DNA of 64,000 bases from Bacteroidales bacterium (lineage in GTDB: Bacteria; Bacteroidota; Bacteroidia; Bacteroidales; VadinHA17), in contig JAFGLJ010000027.1 of the NCBI GenBank assembly GCA_016928075.1, positions 1 through 64,000 of the forward strand. Reading direction: 5' to 3'. The notes beneath the pieces were generated by a model that saw nothing but the letters and a program-made list of their open reading frames with translations, was not told where the DNA came from and made no database searches. Shown piece after piece: positions 17,989 to 27,245 of the stretch (positions are counted from its first letter, which is position 1; every line of letters starts with the position of its first letter). A program made the translations under genes and the position numbers.

Positions 17989-18762
17989 ATGAAAAAATCT
18001 ATAATCCTTTTTGCAGCATTTGGATTTATCCTCGCATCATGCTCTGTTACTGAAAAAGGAGATGAGGAATGGCAGAGCATCTTTAACGGTGAAAATCTGG
18101 ATGGCTGGACAATCAAAATCACCGGTTTCCCGATGGGTGAAAATTATAATAATACATTCAGAGTTGAAAATGGTATTCTCAAGGTTTCATATGATAATTA
18201 TGAATCATTCAACGGTGAATTCGGCCATATTTTCTTCAATGAGAAGCTTTCAAAATATAAGCTCAGGCTTAAATACCGTTTTACAGGAGACCAGGTTGCT
18301 GAAGGTCCAGCATGGGCATACCGGAACAGTGGTGTTATGCTTCATTGCCAGCCACCTGAATCAATGCTCGAAGACCAGAATTTCCCCGTTTCAATAGAGG
18401 CCCAGTTTTTAGGAGGCGACGGTGAAACTGAACGAACAACACTTAACCTTTGTACTCCAGGCACCAATGTAATTATGAACGGGGAATTGATAACACAGCA
18501 TTGCATCAACAGCAGCTCTGAAACTTACCATGGAGATGCCTGGGTTTCTGCCGAAGTTGTTGTCTATGCTGACAGTCTTATTCATCATATTGTGGAAGGT
18601 GATACTGTCATCACTTACCGTAAGCCGCAGATAGACGGAAATGACCTGCCGGAGGGATTTCCTCTTCCGGATGGAACATTGCTTGAGGCAGGGTACATAT
18701 CATTACAGGCGGAAAGTCATCCGGTGGAGTTTAAGGATATAGAGATTATGAAGATTAAGTAG
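17989..18762 (+). CDS. DUF1080 lipoprotein (3-keto-disaccharide hydrolase-like fold)
   Basis: Predicted lipoprotein of 257 residues with lipobox LASC, Cys18. The DUF1080 signature FNGENLDGW is at 32-40 and the domain runs to the end as a single jelly roll (HIFFNEKLSKYKLRLKYRF, NSGVMLHCQ, PVEFKDIEIMKIK). Members of this domain family are concanavalin-like and some hydrolyse 3-keto-glycosides. It is likely translationally coupled to the DUF4091 gene, from which it is separated by a single base. The function here is inferred from fold and context. Confidence 0.85.
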   Translation: MKKSIILFAAFGFILASCSVTEKGDEEWQSIFNGENLDGWTIKITGFPMGENYNNTFRVENGILKVSYDNYESFNGEFGHIFFNEKLSKYKLRLKYRFTGDQVAEGPAWAYRNSGVMLHCQPPESMLEDQNFPVSIEAQFLGGDGETERTTLNLCTPGTNVIMNGELITQHCINSSSETYHGDAWVSAEVVVYADSLIHHIVEGDTVITYRKPQIDGNDLPEGFPLPDGTLLEAGYISLQAESHPVEFKDIEIMKIK

Positions 18763-18778
18763 ACAAAGGAAGTTATGA

Positions 18779-18806
18779 GTAGAGACGTTGCATGCAACGT
18801 CTCTAC
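18779..18806. repeat. Perfect 28-bp palindrome between convergent genes
   Basis: GTAGAGACGTTGCA is followed at once by its reverse complement TGCAACGTCTCTAC, with no spacer. It lies 16 nt after the DUF1080 stop and 18 nt before the amidohydrolase stop. It could stop transcripts from both sides as a cruciform/hairpin, or be a REP-like dispersed element. There is no T tract. Confidence 0.85.
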
Positions 18807-18824
18807 ATCTGAATATATCATCAA

Positions 18825-20507
18825 TTATTTCTGAAAAACGATTTTCCCTCCAACAATTGTATAGTCAACAGTTGTTTTCATTATCTCATCTTCAGGGATA
18901 GTCATCAGGTCCTTATCAGTGATAACTATATCGGCCAGGTAGCCAGGTTTTATCATTCCTTTACGATCTTCCATGAACTGTGAATAAGATGATTCCAGCG
19001 TATACAGTTTTATTGCTTCCTCCATTGTCAGTTTCTCTTCAGGAAACCAGCCCTCTCCTTCTTCGCCTAGTCTGTCTTTCCTGGTGACTGCTGCATAAAG
19101 CCCTTCCATAGGATTGAGCGGTTCAACCGAGTAATCTGTTCCAAAAGCAATTCTGGCTCCCTCATCCAGTAGGGAACGCCATGCGTAAGCACCCTTGCTT
19201 CTTTCTATTCCAATCCTTTTCTCACAGAACCTCTTGTCTGTTATACAATGAGTTGGCTGCATTGAAGCTATTACACCGAGAGCGGCGAAACGTGGTATAT
19301 CTTCCTGGATCAGAAGCTGTGCATGTTCGCTCCTGTGCCTGCTGTCACGTTTCCCGTTCACTTCCTGTGCCTTCTCGTATGCATTGAGTATCCAGTAGTT
19401 TGCTTTTGTGCCTATGGCATGTATTCCGATCTGGAACCCAGCTGCATCAGCAGCTAACACTCTGGCTTCAAGCTCATCATATGTCATCTGTGGCAATCCT
19501 GATTTATCAGGTTCATCGCTGAAGGGTTCAAACATAAGGGCAGTACCCGATCCCAGTGTACCATCCATAAATCCTTTCAGGTATCCGAACCTGAGCCAGT
19601 TATTCTCAGGAGGATATTTTTCACGTTGTTCCTGGTAAAGCATCAGCTGTTCTTCGTCCGCTGTTAATACACCACCTATATCTATCCTGCTAGTCAGCTC
19701 GCCTTCCTTTTGTAGCTTTTCGAACATCGACCAATTGGCCCTGCCGGGTATCTGTATACTTGTAACACCAAGTTCTCTTGCCATTTCCAGTGCCATAAGG
19801 TATCCTTTCCATTCCCTTTCAGCTTCTTCTTCTTCTGTTCTTTCAACAGGCATTGCCCCGTACTTCAGAAGGCGCTGGGCTGATTCCTTGAATATACCCG
19901 TGGGTTCACCGGTCAGTGGGTCGCGTTGTATCTCACCCCCGAATGGATCAGGTGTATCTTTTGTTATACCCGATTTATCGATAACATAAGAATTAACCAA
20001 TACTGAATGTCCGTCGGCTCTGCTGAGTACGACGGGGTTATCAGGGGCAACTTCGTCAAGAAGCTCCTTTGTAGGCCATTCTTTGTTAGAGAACATTTCG
20101 TGCTCCCAGTGACCGCCCCGGATCAGTTCACCGGGTTTTAATTTTTCCACCTGTTCTTTCACTTTTTCAGTTATCACCGACGGGTCGGTGATATATCTTA
20201 GTTCTATATAATCCGGGTTAACCGGACCGAAATGGGCGTGTGCATCATTGAAACCCGGAATAACCAGCCTTCCGTCTGCATCGATAACCACTGTATTTGG
20301 CTCATCAATAAACTTTCTGATGCGCGAGTTTTCACCAACTGCCACTATTTTGTCATTGATTACAGCAACAGCTTCAGCAAGCGGATTATCTTCGTCTATG
20401 GTTACCACTTTACCATTAAGTATAACCAGGTCAGCCTTTTCAGCCGGATTACAGGCAAATAGACCTGCCAGGAAAAAGAATACAACAATCAGATTTTTAC
20501 TTTTCAT
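18825..20507 (-). CDS. Amidohydrolase family 3 lipoprotein (YtcJ-like)
   Basis: Metal-dependent hydrolase of 560 residues with lipobox LFAC, Cys19, so probably anchored in a membrane on the periplasmic or outer side. A small beta-sandwich at each end frames the TIM barrel. DAHAHFG contains the first metal ligands H90 and H92. SRADGHSVLVNS, the HAIGTKANYW segment, SEHAQLL and FGTDYSVEPLNPM carry the remaining ligands expected in the imidazolonepropionase-like/YtcJ family. The C-terminal ADIVITDKDLM strand is typical. Substrate unknown; members act on N-acyl or formamide bonds. Convergent with the DUF1080 gene. Confidence 0.85.
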   Translation of the reverse strand: MKSKNLIVVFFFLAGLFACNPAEKADLVILNGKVVTIDEDNPLAEAVAVINDKIVAVGENSRIRKFIDEPNTVVIDADGRLVIPGFNDAHAHFGPVNPDYIELRYITDPSVITEKVKEQVEKLKPGELIRGGHWEHEMFSNKEWPTKELLDEVAPDNPVVLSRADGHSVLVNSYVIDKSGITKDTPDPFGGEIQRDPLTGEPTGIFKESAQRLLKYGAMPVERTEEEEAEREWKGYLMALEMARELGVTSIQIPGRANWSMFEKLQKEGELTSRIDIGGVLTADEEQLMLYQEQREKYPPENNWLRFGYLKGFMDGTLGSGTALMFEPFSDEPDKSGLPQMTYDELEARVLAADAAGFQIGIHAIGTKANYWILNAYEKAQEVNGKRDSRHRSEHAQLLIQEDIPRFAALGVIASMQPTHCITDKRFCEKRIGIERSKGAYAWRSLLDEGARIAFGTDYSVEPLNPMEGLYAAVTRKDRLGEEGEGWFPEEKLTMEEAIKLYTLESSYSQFMEDRKGMIKPGYLADIVITDKDLMTIPEDEIMKTTVDYTIVGGKIVFQK

Positions 20508-20823
20508 ATGTTGAGTTATTAAGTTTTTATTTATCGTGCAAATTATGAATTTTTATTGGAATATTGGAACCGAGCAGTGCGAGTTTGCAACAGGCAAGCG
20601 AATGCTGCGAGCTCGCGAGCGGATAGAGATTGTGGCCAGTGGGGGCGAGCAATACTGGAATATTGGAACCGGGAAACCTGTGGTACCGAGTACGAGAGGC
20701 CGAAGGTGACTAACCCACGAGCGGATACAGATTGGACTTCGCTCTTACTTTTTACTTTTTACTTTTTACTTTTTACTTTTTACTTTTGTCTTTTATCTTT
20801 TATCTTTTGTCTTTTATCTTTTT
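20508..20823. repeat. Intergenic repeats with an 11-unit heptamer array
   Basis: A GAACCGAG-family element (20567-20652) is followed by a second start of the same element near 20666 (TGGAATATTGGAACCG occurs at both). Positions 20745-20821 then hold 11 heptamers in perfect phase: TTACTTT six times, TGTCTTT, TATCTTT twice, TGTCTTT, TATCTTT. The array ends three bases before the stop codon of the minus-strand esterase. No gene seen. Confidence 0.85.
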
Positions 20824-21900
20824 TTAATCAGTGCCGGTTCCGGCAACGTTATCAATAAATTTGTCAAGATCATCTATTGCCTCCCTGGCTGCATCAAGGA
20901 ACGGGTAAAAATTCATAAAGGCGTGTATCATGCCCTCATATTCAAGGTATACGACATCTATGCCGGCTTCTTTCATTTTCATAGCATATTCCCTTCCTTC
21001 ATCCCTCAGTGGATCAACCTGCGCCGTAATAACCAGTGCCGGTGGCATGAATTCATCCAGATCTGCTTTGAGAGGTGAAACATATGGATTAGATACATCT
21101 GCATTATCCTGCAGGTATGCTGACTTGCATCTTTGCAAATAGTCCTTACTTACGAAGTAATACTTTTCGCCCAGCAGGAAATATTTGCGTGAGGGGAATT
21201 CTGTTTCATCGAAAGTTGTTGCACCGCAAATGATCACCTGGGCCTGTATATCGGGTCCACTGCTGTCACGGCTGACTATGGGCATTACTGCAGCAAGGTT
21301 ACCTCCAGCACTCTCCCCCATTACAATAATCTTACCGGGATCTCCTCCATATTTTTCTATATTATCCTCAACCCATTTCAGTACGGAATAACTGTCATTT
21401 ACGGCATATGGGAAAGGATATTCCGGTGCCAACCTGTAGTCAACCGAGATTAACACGGTCTCGGTTTCCCTTGCAATTTTCCTGCAGTAGTTATCAAAAA
21501 TCTCAACCGAACCCCATATAAAACCGCCACCGTGATAATATACTAATACGGGAAGATCATGCCTTTTGTTTTCAGGTACGTTACAATATAAACGAATAAG
21601 TATACTACTTGTGTCAACAGGTATATGAATATCTTCAATAACCTTCACTCCGGCTTTCATAATCGCCAGGAGCTGCCTCTGGGAATCAAATAATGAGTCG
21701 GGATTTTCAATATATTTATCTGCATGTTTTAAGATCAGGTTACACCTGGGTGATAATTTAGTACCCGGCTCAGGCGTGTCGCAGGTATTTTTTATCTCTG
21801 ATGGTTTATAGCCTGACAAAATACACAGCATATCAGTGCATGACTGAAATATAAGAACTGGCAGCCCAAAAAGAAGTATAGTTAAAACTCTGTACTGCAT
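20824..21900 (-). CDS. Alpha/beta hydrolase, HSL-family esterase lipoprotein
   Basis: Predicted lipoprotein (FQSC, Cys21) of 358 residues in the hormone-sensitive lipase family. The oxyanion motif HGGGF starts at residue 123. The nucleophile S197 is in GESAGG, D296 in DPLRDEG, and H326 in GMIHAF, completing the triad with the spacing of this family. The N-terminal ~90 residues form a cap. Such enzymes cleave short-chain acyl esters, and a deacetylase role on glycans is conceivable but unsupported. It reads toward a heptamer repeat array directly after its stop. Confidence 0.85.
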   Translation of the reverse strand: MQYRVLTILLFGLPVLIFQSCTDMLCILSGYKPSEIKNTCDTPEPGTKLSPRCNLILKHADKYIENPDSLFDSQRQLLAIMKAGVKVIEDIHIPVDTSSILIRLYCNVPENKRHDLPVLVYYHGGGFIWGSVEIFDNYCRKIARETETVLISVDYRLAPEYPFPYAVNDSYSVLKWVEDNIEKYGGDPGKIIVMGESAGGNLAAVMPIVSRDSSGPDIQAQVIICGATTFDETEFPSRKYFLLGEKYYFVSKDYLQRCKSAYLQDNADVSNPYVSPLKADLDEFMPPALVITAQVDPLRDEGREYAMKMKEAGIDVVYLEYEGMIHAFMNFYPFLDAAREAIDDLDKFIDNVAGTGTD

Positions 21901-22347
21901 TGCCGGTTTATGTGTATCTCTAAGTTACGAAAAAATAAGAAGAGATACAAGTAAAACTGAGGCTGAGGATAAGGCCAAGGCTTCCTCCTCCGTCAATACT
22001 TATTAAGTTCAGTTTACTAATTCACATATCCCCACTCTCAATCCGACGGTGGCCATGGGGAAAGGGACATATAAGTCGCCGTAATTCACATCCATAGAAA
22101 AAGGTAATGCCAGACCAATATAGGATTCAATTCTAAAATCTTCAATCTTTAATCTTCAATCTTAAGTCTAATGTCTTTTAGTCAAATCCCTAGCCCCTAG
22201 CCCCTAGTCCCTGCCCCCTAACACCGGTCGCATCGTATCGCAGATCTAGACCGAAGCGTCTGGAGTGGAGACCCTGACCCTCCCCTTGGTCGGTCAGCCC
22301 CCACCTGCTTTTCTTAGCCTTAGCCTAGGCCTTAGCCTTGTTTTTAC
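21901..22347. repeat. Long intergenic repeat region before trmD
   Basis: About 450 bp without a gene. Positions 21957-21990 contain hexamer-like units (TGAGGC, TGAGGA, TAAGGC). Positions 22137-22220 hold 12 heptamers in phase that drift from AATCTTC through AGTCTAA and TGTCTTT to GCCCCTA and CCCCCTA. Positions 22318-22340 contain CCTTAG/CCTAGG hexamers. I see nothing in 21991-22136. Confidence 0.8.
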
Positions 22348-22355
22348 TATTTTTG
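22348..22355 (+). promoter_or_regulatory. Candidate -7 box of trmD (TATTTTTG)
   Basis: TATTTTTG matches TAnnTTTG and ends 16 nt before the trmD ATG at 22372. No clear -33 box at the usual distance. Confidence 0.4.
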
Positions 22356-22371
22356 CATAAAGAGCATTAAG

Positions 22372-23049
22372 ATGAGAATAGATATCATAACAGTACTTCC
22401 GGAATTACTGGAAAGCCCTCTAAACCACTCTATAGTACAAAGGGCAAAAGATAAAGGATTGGTGGAGATTAATGTCATAAACCTTCGCGATTTTGCAAGT
22501 GATAAATACAAATCAGTTGACGATTATCCATTTGGTGGTGGATCAGGTATGGTTATGACCATTGAACCCATTTACAAGGCTATTGAGAAACTTAAAATGG
22601 ATCGGGATTATGACGAAATCATATATACAAGTCCTGACGGTATATTATTTAACCAGAAAACAGCAAATGAATTGTCACTCAAGGAGAATATAATTATTCT
22701 TGCCGGCCATTATAAAGGTGTTGATCAGAGAGTCAGAGATCACCTGATAACCAGGGAGATATCAATTGGCGACTTCGTGTTGTCAGGAGGGGAGATGCCT
22801 GCAGCATTAATAACTGACGCTATTGTCAGACTTATCCCCGGCGTGATATCAGATGAACAGTCGGCTCTTTATGATTCATTCCAGGATAATCTCCTGGCTC
22901 CGCCGGTTTATACGAGGCCGGCAGATTTCAGGGGATGGAAGGTGCCGGAGATATTGCTTTCAGGGAATACCCCTGAAATTGAAAGGTGGAGACACGAAAA
23001 GTCAATTGATAGAACCCAGAATCTGAGACCTGACCTTATGGAAGACTGA
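22372..23049 (+). CDS. trmD: tRNA (guanine37-N1)-methyltransferase
   Basis: SPOUT-class trefoil-knot enzyme that methylates G37 next to the anticodon and prevents frameshifting. 225 residues, the usual size. [17 protein letters not shown], the [16 protein letters not shown] loop, [16 protein letters not shown] and [13 protein letters not shown] form the knot and SAM site. The C-terminal [18 protein letters not shown] is the tRNA-binding tail. It is not in the common rpsP-rimM-trmD-rplS order here but stands alone after a repeat region. Confidence 0.97.
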   Translation: MRIDIITVLPELLESPLNHSIVQRAKDKGLVEINVINLRDFASDKYKSVDDYPFGGGSGMVMTIEPIYKAIEKLKMDRDYDEIIYTSPDGILFNQKTANELSLKENIIILAGHYKGVDQRVRDHLITREISIGDFVLSGGEMPAALITDAIVRLIPGVISDEQSALYDSFQDNLLAPPVYTRPADFRGWKVPEILLSGNTPEIERWRHEKSIDRTQNLRPDLMED

Positions 23050-23143
23050 AAAATATATTTTCATGATTTTTAGGAATAGTGAGTTGCTTTTATTATGATT
23101 GTAGTTTATTTTAATTTAGAATAAGTAATTAAAAATCAGATAT

Positions 23144-24355
23144 ATGAATTCACAGGATTACATTAGAAGAGAAGACAGATACGGAGCTCACAACTATCAT
23201 CCTTTACCGGTTGTGCTTGAACGAGGTGAGGGACCATTTGTCTGGGATGTGGAAGGAAATAAGTATTATGATTTCCTTTCTGCATATTCCGCAATTAACC
23301 AGGGACATTGTCATCCCCGGATAATAAAAGCCCTTACTGATCAGGCTAATACCCTAACCCTTACTTCAAGAGCTTTTTATAATAATGTTTTGGGTGAGTA
23401 CGAGGAATACATAACAAAATATTTCGGATACGACAAGGTTCTGCCTATGAATACCGGGGCTGAAGCTGACGAGACCGCCCTTAAACTGTGCCGCAAATGG
23501 GCCTATAAGGTAAAAGGCATTGAAGACAACAAGGCTAAGATAATTGTATGTGAGAACAACTTCCACGGTCGTACAATTACTATTGTATCCATGTCCACTG
23601 ATCCTGAAGCAAGGAAAGATTATGGTCCGTATACACCCGGTTTTATTACAATACCATATAATGACCTTGATGCTCTCGAAAATGAACTCCGGGATCCCGA
23701 TGTTGCTGGTTTCCTCGTTGAACCCATACAGGGAGAAGCAGGTGTGTACGTACCTGATGACGGATATATCAAAAAGGCTTATGAGCTCTGCAAAGCAAAA
23801 AATGTACTGTTTATTGCAGATGAGGTTCAAACAGGTATTGCAAGGACGGGGAAATTGCTGGCATGCGACCATGAGGGTGTAAGACCTGATATTCTTATTC
23901 TGGGTAAGGCTCTTTCAGGTGGTGTATATCCAGTTTCCGCAGTGCTTGCTGATGATGATATAATGCTTGTTATCAAACCCGGTGAACATGGCTCAACTTT
24001 TGGTGGCAATCCGATTGCAGGAAAAGTGGCAATAGCAGCACTTGAGGTTGTTAAGAATGAAAAGCTGGCCGAAAACGCAGATTATCTGGGGAAGATTTTC
24101 AGAGATGAATTCAACAGTATAAAATCAGACATGATAGAACTGGTGCGTGGTAAAGGGTTGCTGAATGCAGTTGTAATAAGGCCGAAAGGAGGGAAAACAG
24201 CATGGGATGTATGTGTCGCCATGAAAGAGAATGGTGTAATAGCCAAGCCCACGCACGGACATATCATACGCTTTGCTCCCCCCCTTATTATTACCGAACA
24301 ACAACTGAGGGAAGCTATGAATATTATCAAGGAAACTTTCAAACAGTTTGAATAG
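23144..24355 (+). CDS. rocD: Ornithine aminotransferase
   Basis: PLP-dependent class III aminotransferase converting ornithine and 2-oxoglutarate to glutamate semialdehyde and glutamate. 403 residues. NHGHC-type motif [34 protein letters not shown], and the PLP lysine K255 in ILGKALSGG are all visible, along with the [12 protein letters not shown] segment and the D in [15 protein letters not shown]. The sequence is closer to ornithine than to acetylornithine aminotransferases ([25 protein letters not shown]). A strong terminator follows. Confidence 0.95.
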   Translation: MNSQDYIRREDRYGAHNYHPLPVVLERGEGPFVWDVEGNKYYDFLSAYSAINQGHCHPRIIKALTDQANTLTLTSRAFYNNVLGEYEEYITKYFGYDKVLPMNTGAEADETALKLCRKWAYKVKGIEDNKAKIIVCENNFHGRTITIVSMSTDPEARKDYGPYTPGFITIPYNDLDALENELRDPDVAGFLVEPIQGEAGVYVPDDGYIKKAYELCKAKNVLFIADEVQTGIARTGKLLACDHEGVRPDILILGKALSGGVYPVSAVLADDDIMLVIKPGEHGSTFGGNPIAGKVAIAALEVVKNEKLAENADYLGKIFRDEFNSIKSDMIELVRGKGLLNAVVIRPKGGKTAWDVCVAMKENGVIAKPTHGHIIRFAPPLIITEQQLREAMNIIKETFKQFE

Positions 24356-24382
24356 ACAATTAAACTGAGCATAAGTCTGGCA

Positions 24383-24428
24383 AGTCCGGATGCTTAAGAT
24401 GATAAAAAGCATCCGGGCTTTCTCTTTT
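24383..24428 (+). terminator. Terminator after rocD
   Basis: A 13-bp stem (24383-24395 with 24407-24419; AGTCCGGATGCTT pairs with AAGCATCCGGGCT, one G-T pair) and a TTCTCTTTT tract. It begins 28 nt after the stop. Confidence 0.88.
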
Positions 24429-24440
24429 GATAAAGAGTGT

Positions 24441-24448
24441 TAATTTTG
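24441..24448 (+). promoter_or_regulatory. Candidate -7 box (TAATTTTG) of the M28/PDZ peptidase
   Basis: TAATTTTG matches TAnnTTTG and ends 20 nt before the ATG at 24469, directly after the rocD terminator. Confidence 0.45.
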
Positions 24449-24468
24449 CCGGATAAAAATTTAAATAA

Positions 24469-26247
24469 ATGAGACAGTATTTAAAATTATTTCTCGCATT
24501 ACCAATAATCTTCATATACTCATGCCGGGAAAACAAGATCGATGAACCGGAAATCACTATACCTGAACTGGAGGAACATATCGAATATCTTGCATCGGAT
24601 GAACTTGCAGGCAGGCTGCCGGGAACTGAAGGAGATATTAAAAGCGCTGAATATATCAGGGATGCCCTGGAATCCTGGGGGCTGAAACCGACAGTTGATA
24701 ATGGCATGCAACGATTTGAAATAGTAGCCAGCGTTGAGGCAGGTGAAAACAACAGGTTAATTGTTGAAGATAATCCTGTATCTAGTGATAATTTCATGCC
24801 TTTTGCATTCAGTGAGAGTACTGAGCTCGAAGCAGGAGTGATATTCGCAGGTTACGGATTTGATATCCAGACTGATACACTGAACTGGAACGACTTTGAA
24901 AACATTGATGTTACCGGTAAGTGGGTAATGATACTCCGAGCTGACCCTGAGATGGATAATCCCTCAAGTAATTTTGCGGCAATCAGTACCGACAGGGATA
25001 AGGTGATGACGGCAAAAGATAAAGGAGCCGGAGGCGTATTACTGGTTTCAGGAAAAAAATTGGATGCAAGGGATGAATTTGAGCCTCTGGCAAAAGGGGA
25101 ATACTCCACCGGAATACCAGTTTTCAGGATAAAAAGGGAGATAGCCAACCGGATACTCGAGAAAAATAACACCAGTATTTCTGATCTGGAAGAAAAGCTG
25201 AATGATAACTATACAACCCTTAGTTTTGAGACCGATTGCCGGGTTGAAGGTACAGCTGAACTTATCGAGAAAAAAGTTATCACACAGAACGTGCTTATGA
25301 CCCTTCCCGGGAAAGATTCACTCCTGAAAGATGAATATCTTATAATTGGAGGGCATTTTGACCATCTTGGCATGGGCGGTCCGGAATCATCGAGCAGGGC
25401 TGTTGACACTATGGCAATCCACTATGGGGCTGATGATAATGCTTCAGGTATTGCTTCAATGCTCGAGATTGCCGAGAAATTTGCCGCCAAAGGTGATAAT
25501 GCCCGTTCCATAATATTTGCAGGTTTTGCCGCGGAAGAAATGGGACTGCTGGGTTCCAAATACCTTGTTGATCATATGCCTGTTGAGACTGAAATGGTTA
25601 ATGCCATGATCAACCTTGATATGATAGGCAGGTTGAAAGAAAACAAAACATTACAGGTTGGGGGAGTTGGAACAGCACAGGAATTTAAAAATATCGTTAC
25701 AGGGCCTGTTGATACCGGCCGGATAAATCTGAGCATGTCAGAAGAAGGATACGGACCATCAGACCATAGTTCATTCTATGGTAAGAATATACCGGTATTA
25801 TTCTTCTCAACAGGTGCACATCTTGACTATCATACACCATATGATACACCTGATAAAATCAATTATGAAGGCCTTGCTACTGTTTCTGACCTTATATATG
25901 AAATAAGTTCAGAGCTCGCAATGACCAATGAAAAACTTGCGTTTAAGGAAGCAGGTCCGAAAACAACTACCGGCAGGGGTATGCGACGCAACGGCGTTAC
26001 ATTGGGAATTATGCCCGACTTTGCAGGTAATATAAAAAACGGGCTCAGGGCTGATTTCGTCACACCCGGGCGTCCCGCAGACCTGGGGGGAATGAAAAAG
26101 GGTGATATTATCATAGCAATAAACGGGAAACCAATAAACAATATACAGGATTATATGTTCAGGATGTCAAAACTGGAACATGGCCAGACAATACAGGTAG
26201 AAGTACTAAGAGATGATAAGAAAGAATTACTATTAATAGCATTATAA
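24469..26247 (+). CDS. M28 family aminopeptidase lipoprotein with PA and PDZ domains
   Basis: Predicted lipoprotein (IYSC, Cys19) of 592 residues. Domain order: N-terminal M28 lead, a PA (protease-associated) insert around 90-230, the M28 catalytic region, and a C-terminal PDZ domain (GRPADLGGMKKGDIIIAINGKPINN). Zinc ligands and catalytic residues are visible: GGHFDHLG, GADDNASG, FAAEEMGLLGS, NLDMIGR and the final His in GAHLDYHTPYDTPDKI. It should remove N-terminal amino acids from peptides outside the cytoplasm. A second unrelated M28 peptidase is at 33257. A membrane protein gene follows after 9 nt. Confidence 0.9.
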   Translation: MRQYLKLFLALPIIFIYSCRENKIDEPEITIPELEEHIEYLASDELAGRLPGTEGDIKSAEYIRDALESWGLKPTVDNGMQRFEIVASVEAGENNRLIVEDNPVSSDNFMPFAFSESTELEAGVIFAGYGFDIQTDTLNWNDFENIDVTGKWVMILRADPEMDNPSSNFAAISTDRDKVMTAKDKGAGGVLLVSGKKLDARDEFEPLAKGEYSTGIPVFRIKREIANRILEKNNTSISDLEEKLNDNYTTLSFETDCRVEGTAELIEKKVITQNVLMTLPGKDSLLKDEYLIIGGHFDHLGMGGPESSSRAVDTMAIHYGADDNASGIASMLEIAEKFAAKGDNARSIIFAGFAAEEMGLLGSKYLVDHMPVETEMVNAMINLDMIGRLKENKTLQVGGVGTAQEFKNIVTGPVDTGRINLSMSEEGYGPSDHSSFYGKNIPVLFFSTGAHLDYHTPYDTPDKINYEGLATVSDLIYEISSELAMTNEKLAFKEAGPKTTTGRGMRRNGVTLGIMPDFAGNIKNGLRADFVTPGRPADLGGMKKGDIIIAINGKPINNIQDYMFRMSKLEHGQTIQVEVLRDDKKELLLIAL

Positions 26248-26256
26248 ACATAAGAA

Positions 26257-27135
26257 ATGAAATCAACAATATACTGGATCCTGGCTGTTATTATTACACT
26301 ATCAGCTGCCTACTACCAGCGTAAAACGGGACCTACGTATCCCAGGCAAATTGAGATTGTCGCTAATGGTATGGAATACGAACTTAAATTGACCAGAAGT
26401 ATTGAGATCTCAGACAGTAATTATATAAAGCTGGCTATAAAAGACTCTAGTGTTAAAGCTAAACTTTATCACAAAAGATTGCAGGTTGACGAACCATACC
26501 GGGTTGTTGATTTTATTTATGAGGAACATCCTGTGAATTCCTTCATTATGAACAGGATATTTAGTATTGAAAAGGAGATCGGGCTTTTTGCATATATCCC
26601 AGCACAACCTCCTGCAGGAAAGATTGAATATTTCTTTGAAATTACTGATGATAATGGAAGCAATACTTATTTCCAGAATGAACCGATAGTGGTGAGATTC
26701 AAAGGGGCTGTTCCTTCAAAAATACTTACACCCCATATTATTATTATGTTTATTGCTATGTTACTTTCAACGCTTGCCGGTTTGATGGCTATCGGGAAGC
26801 ATAAATCATACCGTAAATGGGGTATATGGACTTTTATTGTACTTATCATAGGAGGCATGGTCCTCGGGCCTCTGGTACAATATCATGCCTTCGGTGCAGC
26901 ATGGACAGGAATACCCGTCGGGTGGGATCTTACAGATAATAAAACACTTATCGCAGTTATTTTCTGGGCGATAGCCGTGTTCGGCAACATCAAAAAAAAG
27001 AGATCGGGCCTTACTATTCTTGCATCTTTCATCCTGTTGCTGGTATATACGATTCCACACAGCCTTTTCGGTTCCGAACTGGACTATGAAAGCGGTGAAA
27101 TAATTCAGGGCTTTATTAAACCATATATTTTTTAA
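26257..27135 (+). CDS. Conserved membrane protein of unknown function
   Basis: I do not recognise the family by name. 292 residues: an N-terminal membrane anchor (about 5-20), an extracytoplasmic beta-rich segment (30-150, with EYELKLTRSIEISDS and KIEYFFEITDDNG resembling an Ig-like domain), then four membrane helices (about 158-179, 189-207, 231-245, 252-272). Between helices lies a striking conserved-looking loop GPLVQYHAFGAAWTGIPVG followed by WDLTDNK. It starts 9 nt after the M28/PDZ peptidase and probably shares its transcript, suggesting a linked extracytoplasmic job. Confidence 0.75.
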   Translation: MKSTIYWILAVIITLSAAYYQRKTGPTYPRQIEIVANGMEYELKLTRSIEISDSNYIKLAIKDSSVKAKLYHKRLQVDEPYRVVDFIYEEHPVNSFIMNRIFSIEKEIGLFAYIPAQPPAGKIEYFFEITDDNGSNTYFQNEPIVVRFKGAVPSKILTPHIIIMFIAMLLSTLAGLMAIGKHKSYRKWGIWTFIVLIIGGMVLGPLVQYHAFGAAWTGIPVGWDLTDNKTLIAVIFWAIAVFGNIKKKRSGLTILASFILLLVYTIPHSLFGSELDYESGEIIQGFIKPYIF

Positions 27136-27245
27136 CCAGTCCCCTAATTTTTCATATCTTGATGCAGCACTGACTTTTTTGTTTCGTCATTGTTATGAAA
27201 ACAAAATAAGTGGGTGCAGCAATACATATTGTAGAATTAAGCAAA

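Noticed and set aside
20745..20821. Heptamer array as a CRISPR
   Set aside because: Units are 7 bp with no spacers and no cas genes nearby.
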